Below are positions 1 to 9,667 of a stretch of 64,000 bases of DNA, piece by piece (positions within the stretch are counted from its first letter, which is position 1; each line of letters opens with the position of its first letter). Source of the DNA: DATFJT01 sp965230755 (lineage in GTDB: Bacteria > Bacteroidota > Bacteroidia > Chitinophagales > Saprospiraceae); NCBI GenBank assembly GCA_965230755.1, contig CBDDLT010000005.1:62001-126000 (forward strand), in the 5' to 3' direction. A model generated the notes under the pieces. It did no database searches. It was given only the letters and a program-made list of their open reading frames with translations, and was not told the origin of the DNA. The position numbers and the translations under genes are program-made.

Positions 1-1104
1 TTACAAGAAAATGCACATCAGAAAGATTATCTGCCCGTTAAGGGATTACCTCAACTACGAGCATTGATTTCCGAGCATTATAGCTTGAAGTACGAACTCA
101 AGTTCAACAGCGATCATATCTTAATAGGTCCGGGCTCTAAAGAGCTGCTTTTTTTAACCCAAATGGCCTATGAAAATGAATTGATCGTCGGTGCCCCGCA
201 TTGGGTAAGTTATAAAAAACAAGCTTCGGTACTGGGACGCAAACCGCTTTCTATACCGACAAAGGAAGAGTCCGGTTATTTACTGGACGCGAAGACTTTG
301 GAGGATTTTCTGGTCGAAAATGGATTAACCGGAGCACTACTTATACTGAACTTTCCATCCAATCCCTTAGGCAATACCTTTGCAGAGAGCCAATTGAGGG
401 ATTTGGCTTCGGTGTGCAAAAAGTATTCTTTGATTGTTATCTCCGACGAAATCTATGGTAATTTAAATTTTGCAAGTCAACATTTGAGCATGGCCCATTA
501 CCTCCCCGATCAAACCATAATTCTTACAGGTCTTAGCAAATGGGCCGGCGCAGGAGGTTGGAGACTTGGCGTCTTTCTCTTTCCGGAAAAATTGTCAAGA
601 CTTTGTAACACAGTGGCTGCTCTTGCTTCAGAGACCTATTCCAGCGTGTCCGCGCCCATTCAGTATGCCGCTTGCGAAGCTTATAAGGATCACGATAAAA
701 TCAACGAATACCTTCAGTTATCCAAATACGTTCTAAAAGAAAATGCCAACTATTTTACCAGCTTTCTCGAAAAAACCCAGCTAATCTTTCCTCCTTTGCA
801 AGGAGGATTCTATGCCTATCTAAACTTCAATGCCTATCAAAAAGAATTGGAAAAGCTAAATATTTTTAATTCTAATGATTTGAGCAATTTCCTTCTTGAC
901 AATTATCTCATCGCATGTTTACCCGGATCAAACTTTGGAGTTCAACCCGATCAAATCTCCGTGAGACTTTCTCTAGTGGATTTTGATGGCTCCAAGGCCT
1001 TAGAGGCAGCAGAAAATGGTACTTATTCCGTAGAATCCCATGCCCCTAAAATTGTAGAATCCGTAACAAGGCTTGAAAAATTATTGAATCGTTTATCTAA
1101 TTAA
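1..1104 (+). CDS. Pyridoxal-phosphate aminotransferase class I/II (5' partial)
   Basis: The reading frame is open from base 1, so the start lies outside the window; the first residues (LQENAHQKDYLPVKGLPQLR) match the substrate-binding N-terminal arm of fold-type I aminotransferases. The motifs follow in order: SNPLGN near base 360, ISDEIYGNL, and SKWAGAGGWRLG, whose Lys (codon 538-540) should form the Schiff base with PLP. The C-terminal RLSLVDF supplies the carboxylate-binding Arg. The family transfers amino groups between amino acids and 2-oxo acids; the substrate cannot be read from the sequence. It ends 11 bp before the TonB-dependent receptor gene, so the two may share a transcript. Confidence 0.9.
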   Translation, partial: LQENAHQKDYLPVKGLPQLRALISEHYSLKYELKFNSDHILIGPGSKELLFLTQMAYENELIVGAPHWVSYKKQASVLGRKPLSIPTKEESGYLLDAKTLEDFLVENGLTGALLILNFPSNPLGNTFAESQLRDLASVCKKYSLIVISDEIYGNLNFASQHLSMAHYLPDQTIILTGLSKWAGAGGWRLGVFLFPEKLSRLCNTVAALASETYSSVSAPIQYAACEAYKDHDKINEYLQLSKYVLKENANYFTSFLEKTQLIFPPLQGGFYAYLNFNAYQKELEKLNIFNSNDLSNFLLDNYLIACLPGSNFGVQPDQISVRLSLVDFDGSKALEAAENGTYSVESHAPKIVESVTRLEKLLNRLSN

Positions 1105-1115
1105 ATCGAAATGTC

Positions 1116-4019
1116 ATGAAGTTTAGTATTACAGTATTGTTTAGTATTCTGTTCTTTTGGGTTCAAGCTCAGACGATCAGTGGAAATGTAAAAGATCAAG
1201 ATGGTGAACCCCTAATTGGAGCCTCGGTAATGGCTGTTGGTGACAACAGCGTTGGTACTGTTACTGATTTTGATGGAAACTTCTCCTTAAATATTCCATC
1301 TAGCATTAATTCTATAAGGATTTCATATGTTGGCTACCAAGCACAAACAATTGATATCGCGGGCATGGATAATGTGAATGTAATTTTGACGTCCAGCCTT
1401 GTTCTAGATGAAGTAGTAATATTGGGTACTCGGGCTTCTAACAGAACCAATGTAAATTCGGCTGTTCCCGTTGATGTAATAGATATTGACAAACTTTCCG
1501 GTGCCGCACCTCAAACTTCCCTTAATGAAATCATGCATTATTCTGCGCCATCATTTAGTTCGAATACTCAAACTATATCGGATGGTACGGATCATATAGA
1601 TCCTGCATCTTTAAGGGGACTTGGGCCTGATCAAGTTTTGGTATTGATGAATGGAAAAAGGAGACATAATACTTCCCTTGTCAATATCAATGGGACATTT
1701 GGTAGAGGTAATGTAGGTACGGACCTGAATGCCATCCCGGTTTCGGCCATTAATCAAATACAAGTACTACGGGACGGAGCATCCGCACAATACGGTTCCG
1801 ATGCGATAGCAGGTGTTATCAATATTGGACTGAAGGAAACCGTCAACGAACTGTCACTAAGTGTTAATGTAGGAGCCAACATGACTTCTTCAGATAACAT
1901 TGGTGCTTTTGGAGGTGAGACCAAAGATTATGATGGAGAAAAGGTAGTCGTCGGCTTGAATTATGGGCTTCCTTTGGGTAATGATGGCGGATTCATCAAT
2001 ATGACTGGAGAATTTGACTACAGAGGATCCACCAATAGAATGCTGGAATGGGAAGGAGAAATCTACAATAAAATGAACACGATTGAAAGGCTGGCAATGG
2101 ATGCAGGTATGGATATCGGAACGCTCAATGAGACTCAGGTAAGATCTCTTTCCGATGCTGCGGGCTTTACCAATGGTTCTGAGACCTTGGCAGAACTACA
2201 GGCGGTACTTTCTGAAGACAATACGGATAGCGAACTGGCTGCCCGAGGCAAGGAAAGATCGGATTTTAACATGAGGGTAGGTCAATCAGAAGTGAGAGGA
2301 GGAAAGTTATTTGCAAATATGGAAATTCCTTTGGGTGAAAGCCTGGCTCTATATGGATTCGGTGGAATGGGATATCGAAGCGGAGAATCCGGTTGTTTTT
2401 ATAGACTTCCAAATCAATCAAGAACTTCTACTTCCATTTATATTGATGGAACTGTTCCTTTGATCAACTCGAATATTACGGATAAATCTATCGCTGGTGG
2501 GATTAGAGGAAAAGTCGGAACATGGGATATTGACTTTTCTACAGTTACCGGTAGCAATGATTTTCAATTCTACATTACCGAGACGCATAATGCAACACTT
2601 GGGGCATCCTCGCCAACTGAATTTAATGCAGGTGGACATAAGTTTAGTCAAACAACAAGTAATTTGGATTTAAACCAGTATTTCGAAAATGCCCATGGAT
2701 TGGCAGGAATAAATACGGCCTTCGGAGCAGAATATCGTTATGAAAACTTCAACATGAATCCGGGCTCTGAGGATTCGTATGGAAATTATGATGTCAATGG
2801 TAATCTTGTTAACTCTGCAACTGAATCTGAATTTTACGTTACTGATTTTCTAGGTCGTAGCAGACCTTCAGGAGCTCAGTGCTTCGCTGGATTTTTACCA
2901 TTTAATGCGGTAGATGCTAATCGATCTTCTGTGGCAGCTTATGCTGATTTTGAGTTTGATATTACCGACCGACTTATGATAGGAACTGCGGCGAGATTCG
3001 AGGATTATTCTGACTTCGGAAGTACTTTCAACTATAAGGTGGCAGGTAGATTTGGTATCACCTCGAATATTAATCTAAGGGCTGCCCATAGTACCGGGTT
3101 TAGAGCGCCATCTTTACATCAAATTCACTTCAGCAGAACCTCTACTATTTTTAGCATCGTCAATGGAGTTTCTGTTCCTCAGGAGGTGGGCACATTTGCC
3201 AATACATCCAGAGCCGCAAAACTGCTAGGCATTCCGGAACTCAAGGAAGAAACTTCTAATAACTATAGCGTGGGAGTTACGGCTTCTATTCCGGACTTGA
3301 ATTTGAAAATCACGGCAGATTTATATCAAATTGATATAGATGACCGAATCGTGTATACCGGTAGTTTCGAAGCAGGAGATGATCCGGAACTGCAACAAAT
3401 TTTTGCCAATGCCGGCGCAGATAAAGCAGCATTTTTTGCAAATGCTATCAATACCAGTTCACAGGGATTTGATCTTGTGATTTCGCATTCTGCTATACTT
3501 GGAGAAGGATTTACATTGAGAAATGATCTTGCTGCCACATTTTCTCAAACTGAAGCGGAAAGAGATGGAGACGGAAATGTTTTGATCAATGCCTCTGATT
3601 TACTTATAGAGAAAGATCTGGTTGGTACTTACTTTAATCAAGAAGCAAGAATCTATTTAGAAGAAGCGGTTCCAAGAACGAAAATCACGTTAAACAATAC
3701 TTTTGACTTTGGTGATTTTAACATCTATCTGAGAAACACTTATTTCGGTGAGGTAACAGAGGCCACAAATGAGGATCTGACCGATATCGCAAACGACGGT
3801 GTTTACGATGGCAAGATCATTACAGATCTGAGCTTTGGTTATCGATTTAGTGATGATCTGAGTTTGACGCTGGGTGCGAATAATTTATTGGATGTTTATC
3901 CGGATGAAGCGGATGCCGCCTTTAGATCAGGTGGAAGATTCATTTACTCAAGAAGATCACCTCAGTTCAGTTATGGAGGTAGACATATTTTTGCCAGAGT
4001 AAACTTTAACCTCAACTAA
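1116..4019 (+). CDS. TonB-dependent outer membrane receptor with N-terminal carboxypeptidase-regulatory domain
   Basis: This 967-residue protein has a signal peptide (about residues 1-18, ending VQAQ). A carboxypeptidase-regulatory-like beta-sandwich follows at about 20-95 (ISGNVKDQDGEPLIGASV). The plug domain at about 100-240 contains RGLGPDQVLVLMNGKRRH and RDGASAQYGSDAIAGVINI, and the rest is a 22-strand-type barrel ending in a hydrophobic/aromatic C-terminus (IFARVNFNLN). Such receptors import siderophores, vitamins, glycans or peptides with TonB-ExbBD energy. No SusD partner follows, so this is not a standard SusCD pair, and the substrate is unknown. The ATG at 1116 was chosen because it opens the signal peptide. 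A strong terminator follows. Confidence 0.93.
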   Translation: MKFSITVLFSILFFWVQAQTISGNVKDQDGEPLIGASVMAVGDNSVGTVTDFDGNFSLNIPSSINSIRISYVGYQAQTIDIAGMDNVNVILTSSLVLDEVVILGTRASNRTNVNSAVPVDVIDIDKLSGAAPQTSLNEIMHYSAPSFSSNTQTISDGTDHIDPASLRGLGPDQVLVLMNGKRRHNTSLVNINGTFGRGNVGTDLNAIPVSAINQIQVLRDGASAQYGSDAIAGVINIGLKETVNELSLSVNVGANMTSSDNIGAFGGETKDYDGEKVVVGLNYGLPLGNDGGFINMTGEFDYRGSTNRMLEWEGEIYNKMNTIERLAMDAGMDIGTLNETQVRSLSDAAGFTNGSETLAELQAVLSEDNTDSELAARGKERSDFNMRVGQSEVRGGKLFANMEIPLGESLALYGFGGMGYRSGESGCFYRLPNQSRTSTSIYIDGTVPLINSNITDKSIAGGIRGKVGTWDIDFSTVTGSNDFQFYITETHNATLGASSPTEFNAGGHKFSQTTSNLDLNQYFENAHGLAGINTAFGAEYRYENFNMNPGSEDSYGNYDVNGNLVNSATESEFYVTDFLGRSRPSGAQCFAGFLPFNAVDANRSSVAAYADFEFDITDRLMIGTAARFEDYSDFGSTFNYKVAGRFGITSNINLRAAHSTGFRAPSLHQIHFSRTSTIFSIVNGVSVPQEVGTFANTSRAAKLLGIPELKEETSNNYSVGVTASIPDLNLKITADLYQIDIDDRIVYTGSFEAGDDPELQQIFANAGADKAAFFANAINTSSQGFDLVISHSAILGEGFTLRNDLAATFSQTEAERDGDGNVLINASDLLIEKDLVGTYFNQEARIYLEEAVPRTKITLNNTFDFGDFNIYLRNTYFGEVTEATNEDLTDIANDGVYDGKIITDLSFGYRFSDDLSLTLGANNLLDVYPDEADAAFRSGGRFIYSRRSPQFSYGGRHIFARVNFNLN

Positions 4020-4057
4020 TGCAATAGATATTTGATTGAATTCATGTAATTAGTATG

Positions 4058-4086
4058 GGGGGACTACTACAGAGGTCCCCCTTTTT
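4058..4086 (+). terminator. Rho-independent terminator of the TonB receptor gene
   Basis: A perfect 7-bp GC-rich stem GGGGGAC/GTCCCCC (4058-4064 with 4075-4081), a 10-nt loop and then TTTTT. There is no T-run on the opposite side, so it acts for the rightward transcript. Confidence 0.85.
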
Positions 4087-4112
4087 ACATTAGCACTATT
4101 AGCTAAGGCTTA

Positions 4113-4817
4113 TTACAACTTATAGTTAGGACTCAAATCACTATTGTCAGTAGCGTAGAATTTATTAATGTGTATGGCCACTTCATCCACAGAATCCGTC
4201 AAAGTAAACAGATCCAAATCCTTTGGGCTAATATTCTTATGATCTTCAAGTAAGGTTTCTTTGATCCAATCAATCATTCCACTCCAGAAAGAAACACCCA
4301 TAAGAACTACAGGGACTCTGGATATCTTCTTGGTTTGCATAAGCGTTAATACCTCAAACAATTCATCGAGTGTACCGAACCCTCCAGGAAGAACTACAAA
4401 TGCCTGAGCATACTTGACGAACATCACCTTTCTAATAAAGAAGTAGCGGTGATTTAAATTCTTATCATTGTCAATATATAGATTGTGATTTTGCTCGAAA
4501 GGAAGATCGATGTTCAATCCCACCGAAGATCCTCCTTCTAGGGACGCTCCTTTGTTTCCTGCCTCCATTATTCCAGGTCCACCACCGGTTATTACACCGA
4601 AGCCTTCTTCGACTAATTTTTGGGCAACCTCGACGGCCATCTTATAGTATTTATCATCTGGTTGTGTTCTTGCTGAACCGAAAATGGAAATACAAGGACC
4701 AATTTTATCCATTCTTTCAAAGCCCTCAACAAATTCTGCCTGCACCTTGAACATGGTCCAAGCATTTTCTCCTTTGATATGACTCCATTTCTTCATCGTC
4801 TTTTGATCGTCTCTCAT
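4113..4817 (-). CDS. LOG/TIGR00730 family Rossmann-fold protein (nucleoside 5'-monophosphate phosphoribohydrolase-like)
   Basis: The 234-residue product carries the two hallmark motifs of the LOG ('lysine decarboxylase-like') family: GGGPGIMEAGNKGA at residues 78-91 and PGGFGTLDE at 144-152. Characterised members hydrolyse cytokinin riboside 5'-monophosphate or other nucleotides at the N-glycosidic bond; older annotations as lysine decarboxylase are wrong. The N-terminal 35 residues before the Rossmann fold fit the longer bacterial subgroup. The protein is cytoplasmic, with no signal peptide. An alternative ATG lies at residue 8. It is transcribed alone, divergent from the next gene. Confidence 0.88.
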   Translation of the reverse strand: MRDDQKTMKKWSHIKGENAWTMFKVQAEFVEGFERMDKIGPCISIFGSARTQPDDKYYKMAVEVAQKLVEEGFGVITGGGPGIMEAGNKGASLEGGSSVGLNIDLPFEQNHNLYIDNDKNLNHRYFFIRKVMFVKYAQAFVVLPGGFGTLDELFEVLTLMQTKKISRVPVVLMGVSFWSGMIDWIKETLLEDHKNISPKDLDLFTLTDSVDEVAIHINKFYATDNSDLSPNYKL

Positions 4818-4926
4818 CTCTATTATTTTTTGAAAGAAAACACAATATATTACGTTTATCCGCTAAAAACGCATAGGCATTGAATTAATGCCCAAATTCG
4901 TTTAAACTAAAGAATAACTATAAGTC

Positions 4927-6486
4927 ATGAAAAAAATTGTACTAGCGCTTCTTTTTGGAATCATTTTAAACTCTTATTCTGTACAGCACACTCCAACTTG
5001 GACAGATGGGATAGCTTGTATCATCTACTCACATTGTAGCCCATGTCATAATGATCAGGGAATAGCTCCATTTCCGCTTATGACTTATGAGGATGCTTAT
5101 GTCAATCGGTTTTCGATAGCTGCTTCAGTGCAGGCACTTAGTATGCCCCCATTTCCGCCCAGTCAGGAAAAAGTGCAATATGCTCACGATAACACCCTTG
5201 ATCAACACGAAATTGATGAGATCGTCGAATGGGTTGATAATTTTGCTCCATACGGTGATCCCAACCAAGATCCGGATCAACCGGTCTACGACGATCAGTA
5301 CGAGCTCGATGATCCTGACTTAATCCTCAGAATTCCAGAATTTGAAGTCAATACGGCCAATGATCTTTACAGAGTATTTGTTCTACCTGTGAATAACTCG
5401 ACAGAAAAATATATCAAGACTGTCGAAATCTACCCCGGCAATAGGGATATCGTTCATCATGTCCTGGCTTTTCAAGATGCCTCCAATATTCCACAGACCC
5501 GAGATGCCAATGATCCCGGGCCGGGCTACACCAGTTTTGGAGGAACAGGCAGTCCTAATTCAACACTTTTCAGTGGATATGTTCCTGGGCAGAAAGCCTT
5601 TAGTTATGCTGATGGAATGGGTGCAATACTAGAGCCGAACACCAATATTTTGCTTCAAATCCACTACCCTGGAGGCACCTTTGATCAAAAAGATTCGACC
5701 GAAATTAGAATTAAGTTCTCAAATAATCCTTTGAGAAATGTTTTTACTATGCCCGTTCTGAACCATTCGACTTCGCTGATCAATGGCCCACTGTTTATAC
5801 CGGCCAATGCCGTAAAAACTTTTTACAGTGAAGCCTATGTCCCTCAGGATATTAGCTTGACTGCAGTTTTGCCCCATATGCACCTGATCGGTGAAAGCAT
5901 TAAGGCTTTTGCAGTGACTCCTCAGAATGACACCCTTCACTTGGTAGATATACCTAAATGGGATTTCCATTGGCAGGGATTTTATCAATTCGAACAGCCG
6001 ATGAAGGTCCCGGCAGGCAGCAGAGTATTTGGAGAAGCAAGGTATAACAATACCAGCAGCAATATCTACAATCCCAATAACCCACCCAAAGATGTTTCAC
6101 TGGGAGAGGGAACAGAGGATGAGATGATGCTGATTTACTTCAATTTTGCTACTTATCTACCCGGCGATGAAAATATTATTATTGATACTAGTAGTCATTT
6201 TGCCCACCATTCTTCTTGTTATCCCACTACCGATTTGAATGAAGATTTTGATTATTCAGATATTTCATTGTATCCCAACCCGGTAGACGACCTTCTTTTC
6301 ATTGATGGCACCCAAGAGAATGTTTCAGTAATGTTTTTTGGTTCGAATGGAAAACAGGTCTTATCAAAAAGCTACTATGACGGTCTAGGAATCGATGTTA
6401 GCACTATTCCTCCTGGGGCGTATTTTGCGAGAATAGAAACAAGACGAGAATTGCCCATTTATAGAAAGTTCATTGTTGCAAGATGA
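4927..6486 (+). CDS. Secreted cytochrome c / copper type II monooxygenase-like protein with T9SS type A sorting domain
   Basis: The 519-residue product has a signal peptide (about 1-19) and then a small haem-c-type segment with CSPCH at 37-41 and a possible axial Met in LSMPPFPP at 73. A region resembling the two domains of peptidylglycine alpha-hydroxylating monooxygenase follows. HH at 177-178 and H246 (LQIHYPGG) fit one copper site; HMH at 317-319 and M400/M401 in DEMMLIY fit the other. The C-terminus (from about 445, YPNPVDDLLFIDG) is a T9SS type A sorting domain, so export through the PorU/PorV machinery encoded at 33-38 kb is expected. The substrate is unknown. No redox partner gene is adjacent. 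Confidence 0.82.
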   Translation: MKKIVLALLFGIILNSYSVQHTPTWTDGIACIIYSHCSPCHNDQGIAPFPLMTYEDAYVNRFSIAASVQALSMPPFPPSQEKVQYAHDNTLDQHEIDEIVEWVDNFAPYGDPNQDPDQPVYDDQYELDDPDLILRIPEFEVNTANDLYRVFVLPVNNSTEKYIKTVEIYPGNRDIVHHVLAFQDASNIPQTRDANDPGPGYTSFGGTGSPNSTLFSGYVPGQKAFSYADGMGAILEPNTNILLQIHYPGGTFDQKDSTEIRIKFSNNPLRNVFTMPVLNHSTSLINGPLFIPANAVKTFYSEAYVPQDISLTAVLPHMHLIGESIKAFAVTPQNDTLHLVDIPKWDFHWQGFYQFEQPMKVPAGSRVFGEARYNNTSSNIYNPNNPPKDVSLGEGTEDEMMLIYFNFATYLPGDENIIIDTSSHFAHHSSCYPTTDLNEDFDYSDISLYPNPVDDLLFIDGTQENVSVMFFGSNGKQVLSKSYYDGLGIDVSTIPPGAYFARIETRRELPIYRKFIVAR

Positions 6487-6635
6487 CCACATAGACCATA
6501 ATTATTTCTTATTGATCTTGTGATGGTCATATAAACAAGGGAAAGAGCTTCTGGACGACATCTGTCCTGCCTTTAATTTCTGTATATTGAGCAACTATTC
6601 AAATAATGGATTGTTTTGATTTCAAATTATAGCAA

Positions 6636-9581
6636 ATGAGAAGTTATCTGATTTTCTTTGTCCTTGTATTCTTTTCAGGATTAGTTTATGCTCAAAATGC
6701 CACCCTCTCGTCCAGACTTCAGGAAAAATTGGACGATTCAAGTGATGACTACTTGCACATCTCCATTCTTCTTTCAGATAGAATCGATGTTCTAGAGTTG
6801 GAATCTTCACTAGTAAAACAAAGCTTCGACTTAGAAAAAAGAGCCGAACTGATCATTCGAGCGCTTCAAGAAAAAGCGACCAGTACACAGGCTGACGTCT
6901 TACAATTTCTCAATAATAACGAAGACGTGCTTCCTTCAAGTGTGAATTCTTATTGGCTGGCCAATATGGTTTACGCCAAAGTAAAACCAGCCATGATCAA
7001 TGAATTGCAAAAGAGAAATGATATCGAAAGAATTGACTTAAACGGGAAGTTGGAATTGGTCAATGATCTCAGTCTTTCTGCTTGTGCCGCCGGAGTTCCC
7101 AATGGTGTAGAGCCAGGACTTCTCGCCATTAATGCCGATGAACTATGGAAATTGGGGTATACAGGCCGAGGTCGTTTTGCTTTAGGTGCTGATACTGGTA
7201 TTGATCCCAGTCATCCAGCGATTAGAGGTCAATACAGAGGCTTGTATTTTGATGATAGCCAGACATGGTATCACTGGGAAAACTTCTCCAGAGAACCCTA
7301 TGATTGTGATAATCACGGAACGCACACGGTAGGAACCATTATGGGTCTTGATCGCTTGACCAATGATACGATTGGTGTCGCTCCTAATGCAAGTTATATT
7401 GGTGCAAACATCATTGTATGTAGTCAAACCGGAGGTAGCCAGGATAATATCGCCTCTTTTCAATGGTCTGTGGACCCAGACGGAGATCCTAGCACTACTG
7501 ACGACATCCCAGATGCCATCAATAATTCTTGGAACGACAGAGAGGCCGGCGCTTGCTCTCCGGAATATACTGATGTTTTCCAAGCTATGGAGGCAGTAGG
7601 TATTGCTGTTGTTTTTGCAGCGGGCAACGATGGACCAGATCCAAGTACGCACACATTCCCCAAAAATATCAATTACGACGAAGTAAATTGTTTTGCCGTT
7701 GGGGCGCTTGATGCTGCAACGGAGAGTTTAAATATTGCTGGATTTTCGAGCAGAGGACCTTCCCTATGCGGAGGTACGGGTTCACTGGCGATTAAACCAG
7801 AAGTTTCTGCTCCTGGTGTCAATGTGAGATCATGCATTGTTGGTGGAGATTATGCCGAGTTCAGTGGGACTTCAATGGCAGCGCCGCATGTCGTTGGTGC
7901 CATCTTGTTGCTCAAAGAAGCTTTCCCGAATCTAACGGGTCGAGAACTTAAATTTGCGCTCTACAATACCTGTACGGACCTCGGTGCACCTGGAGAAGAC
8001 AATGTTTACGGTCAAGGTATCATTGACGTAAAAAGAGCATTCGACCACTTGATAGCACAAGGAAATCAGCCCGTAGATCCCAATTTGGAACGAGATGTTG
8101 TTCTGTATCATCTCGACCAGAGCAGTAGCGGATGTACTTCCAATTTTGATCCGGAAATTTTGGTTGAAAATCTCGGTGTTGAGACCATCAGTAGTTTGAA
8201 TATTTTGGTCGAAATAACGGAGTTAAATTGGGATACCACCATTGTATGGAATGGAGAACTTCTTCCTGGTGGTAGAACTGGTATACAAATGTTGGACTTA
8301 GAAATAGCCCCGGGATATTATGCTTATTCGGCAGAAATTACATCACTCAATGGTGAGTCTGATCAGTATGTTTTTAACAATAGATTGGAAAGCACATTTG
8401 AGGTTTATCCTCCTATTGAATTGACAGCAGGGATCCAAGATCAGACCAGTAATATCTATTGCAAGAATTCTGCTGTAGAACTGCTTGCTCAATTGGATAA
8501 CTATCAACTTTCTTCTAATGAAGAAATTCAATGGTTTGATGCTTTTCAAGAAGGTCATCGAGTGGGAAGTGGCGAAAGCTATACCACTCCTCCACTTTTT
8601 TCTTCGAGAAGTTATTACGCCCAAGTGATCACTAAAGAAAGTGTTGGCCCTGAAAACAACGATATGGGACAAACAGAATTGATTCAAGACGTAGCCGGAG
8701 GGATCAGGTTTGACTCCAGGGCTTTGATTCTAAAATCAGTTAAAATATATCTTGAAAAAACTGGATTGATTACCATTGTTCTTTTGGACCAGGCTGGTAA
8801 TACATTAGAATTAAAGCAACAGGTAATAACACAACAGGGTGAGCATATTGTGGAACTGGATTTCGATGTGCCAAAAGGCAAGAATATGAGTCTTGAAATC
8901 CGTGGTTTGACCATGCCTTTGATTAATACGGAAGGAGCCAGTTTCCCCTATCATTTGCCAGGTGGATTGATATTGAAAGAAAATACTATCGCCAATTCTG
9001 AGAATGCCTATTACTGCTTTTATGATTGGCAAGTTGATATCCCTCTATCTTGTGAAAGAACTGAAGTCGAGGTACCGATTACAGGACTGCGATCAGATTT
9101 TTCTGTGAGCAACTCCGATGTTTCTATTACGGATCCTATGGTCGAATTCTTCAATGAGTCCGTTGATGCAGAAAGCTATCGATGGAATTTTGGTGATGGC
9201 ATGACCAGTGGTGAATCCGATCCGCAACATATATATCAAGATCCCGGAGAGTATGAAGTCAGGTTGATTAGTGACGATGCTCATGATTGCAGTGATACTA
9301 GTTTTCAGACCATTACTGTCAGTGATACTACAAGTTCGGTGATTGAGAACATTCGACCTTCATCTCTATTGGTTTATCCTAACCCGGTATCTTCTACAAT
9401 AAACGTTCAGGGAGATTTGAGCAGTGGTACGCCTATTCTTGTAATGAATAAGTTGGGCCAAGTGGTGCTTGAACAAATGCCTGCCAGTAATGCTGCAGAA
9501 TTGCACATTGAGCACTTGCCTCATGGAGTTTATTTCGTCCATCACGAAGACAAGATTGTACCCTTTGTGAAAATTGACTGA
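6636..9581 (+). CDS. Secreted subtilisin-like serine protease (S8) with PKD domain and T9SS sorting domain
   Basis: The 981-residue protein has a signal peptide (1-19, ending LVYA), an inhibitor-like propeptide of about 120 residues and then the S8 catalytic domain. The triad is Asp186 (GADTGID), His227 (DNHGTHT) and Ser413 (SGTSMAAPH), with the oxyanion Asn331 (AAGNDG), so the enzyme looks intact. A long beta-rich region follows. A PKD fold comes next (YRWNFGDGMTSG near residue 850) and a T9SS type A sorting domain (VYPNPVSSTINVQG, about 908-981). It is probably secreted or surface-anchored for protein degradation. It stands alone after a 149-bp gap with no clear promoter, and a long hairpin follows it. 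Confidence 0.93.
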   Translation: MRSYLIFFVLVFFSGLVYAQNATLSSRLQEKLDDSSDDYLHISILLSDRIDVLELESSLVKQSFDLEKRAELIIRALQEKATSTQADVLQFLNNNEDVLPSSVNSYWLANMVYAKVKPAMINELQKRNDIERIDLNGKLELVNDLSLSACAAGVPNGVEPGLLAINADELWKLGYTGRGRFALGADTGIDPSHPAIRGQYRGLYFDDSQTWYHWENFSREPYDCDNHGTHTVGTIMGLDRLTNDTIGVAPNASYIGANIIVCSQTGGSQDNIASFQWSVDPDGDPSTTDDIPDAINNSWNDREAGACSPEYTDVFQAMEAVGIAVVFAAGNDGPDPSTHTFPKNINYDEVNCFAVGALDAATESLNIAGFSSRGPSLCGGTGSLAIKPEVSAPGVNVRSCIVGGDYAEFSGTSMAAPHVVGAILLLKEAFPNLTGRELKFALYNTCTDLGAPGEDNVYGQGIIDVKRAFDHLIAQGNQPVDPNLERDVVLYHLDQSSSGCTSNFDPEILVENLGVETISSLNILVEITELNWDTTIVWNGELLPGGRTGIQMLDLEIAPGYYAYSAEITSLNGESDQYVFNNRLESTFEVYPPIELTAGIQDQTSNIYCKNSAVELLAQLDNYQLSSNEEIQWFDAFQEGHRVGSGESYTTPPLFSSRSYYAQVITKESVGPENNDMGQTELIQDVAGGIRFDSRALILKSVKIYLEKTGLITIVLLDQAGNTLELKQQVITQQGEHIVELDFDVPKGKNMSLEIRGLTMPLINTEGASFPYHLPGGLILKENTIANSENAYYCFYDWQVDIPLSCERTEVEVPITGLRSDFSVSNSDVSITDPMVEFFNESVDAESYRWNFGDGMTSGESDPQHIYQDPGEYEVRLISDDAHDCSDTSFQTITVSDTTSSVIENIRPSSLLVYPNPVSSTINVQGDLSSGTPILVMNKLGQVVLEQMPASNAAELHIEHLPHGVYFVHHEDKIVPFVKID

Positions 9582-9614
9582 CTTAGTTATTAGGAAGGCG
9601 TTTGGCTTGGGAAC

Positions 9615-9656
9615 AAAGATTGAGGTGATATTGAATACCAACTCACCTCAATCTTT
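9615..9656. terminator. Long hairpin between convergent subtilase and kbp genes
   Basis: Perfect 14-bp inverted repeat AAAGATTGAGGTGA / TCACCTCAATCTTT (9615-9628 and 9643-9656) with a 14-nt loop. It is followed rightward by a T-rich stretch, and leftward there is no T-run. It most likely ends the subtilase transcript and protects the 3' end of kbp mRNA. Confidence 0.7.
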
Positions 9657-9667
9657 ATAATTTCATT

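Noticed and set aside
6483..6530. 7-bp inverted repeat ATGACCA/TGGTCAT at the end of the haem/copper gene
   Set aside because: The 34-nt loop and lack of a T-run make it a poor terminator; likely chance.
7182..7652. 156-codon reading frame antisense to the subtilase catalytic domain
   Set aside because: It mirrors the codon structure of the protease, has no start context or recognisable domain, and the sense protein is clearly real.
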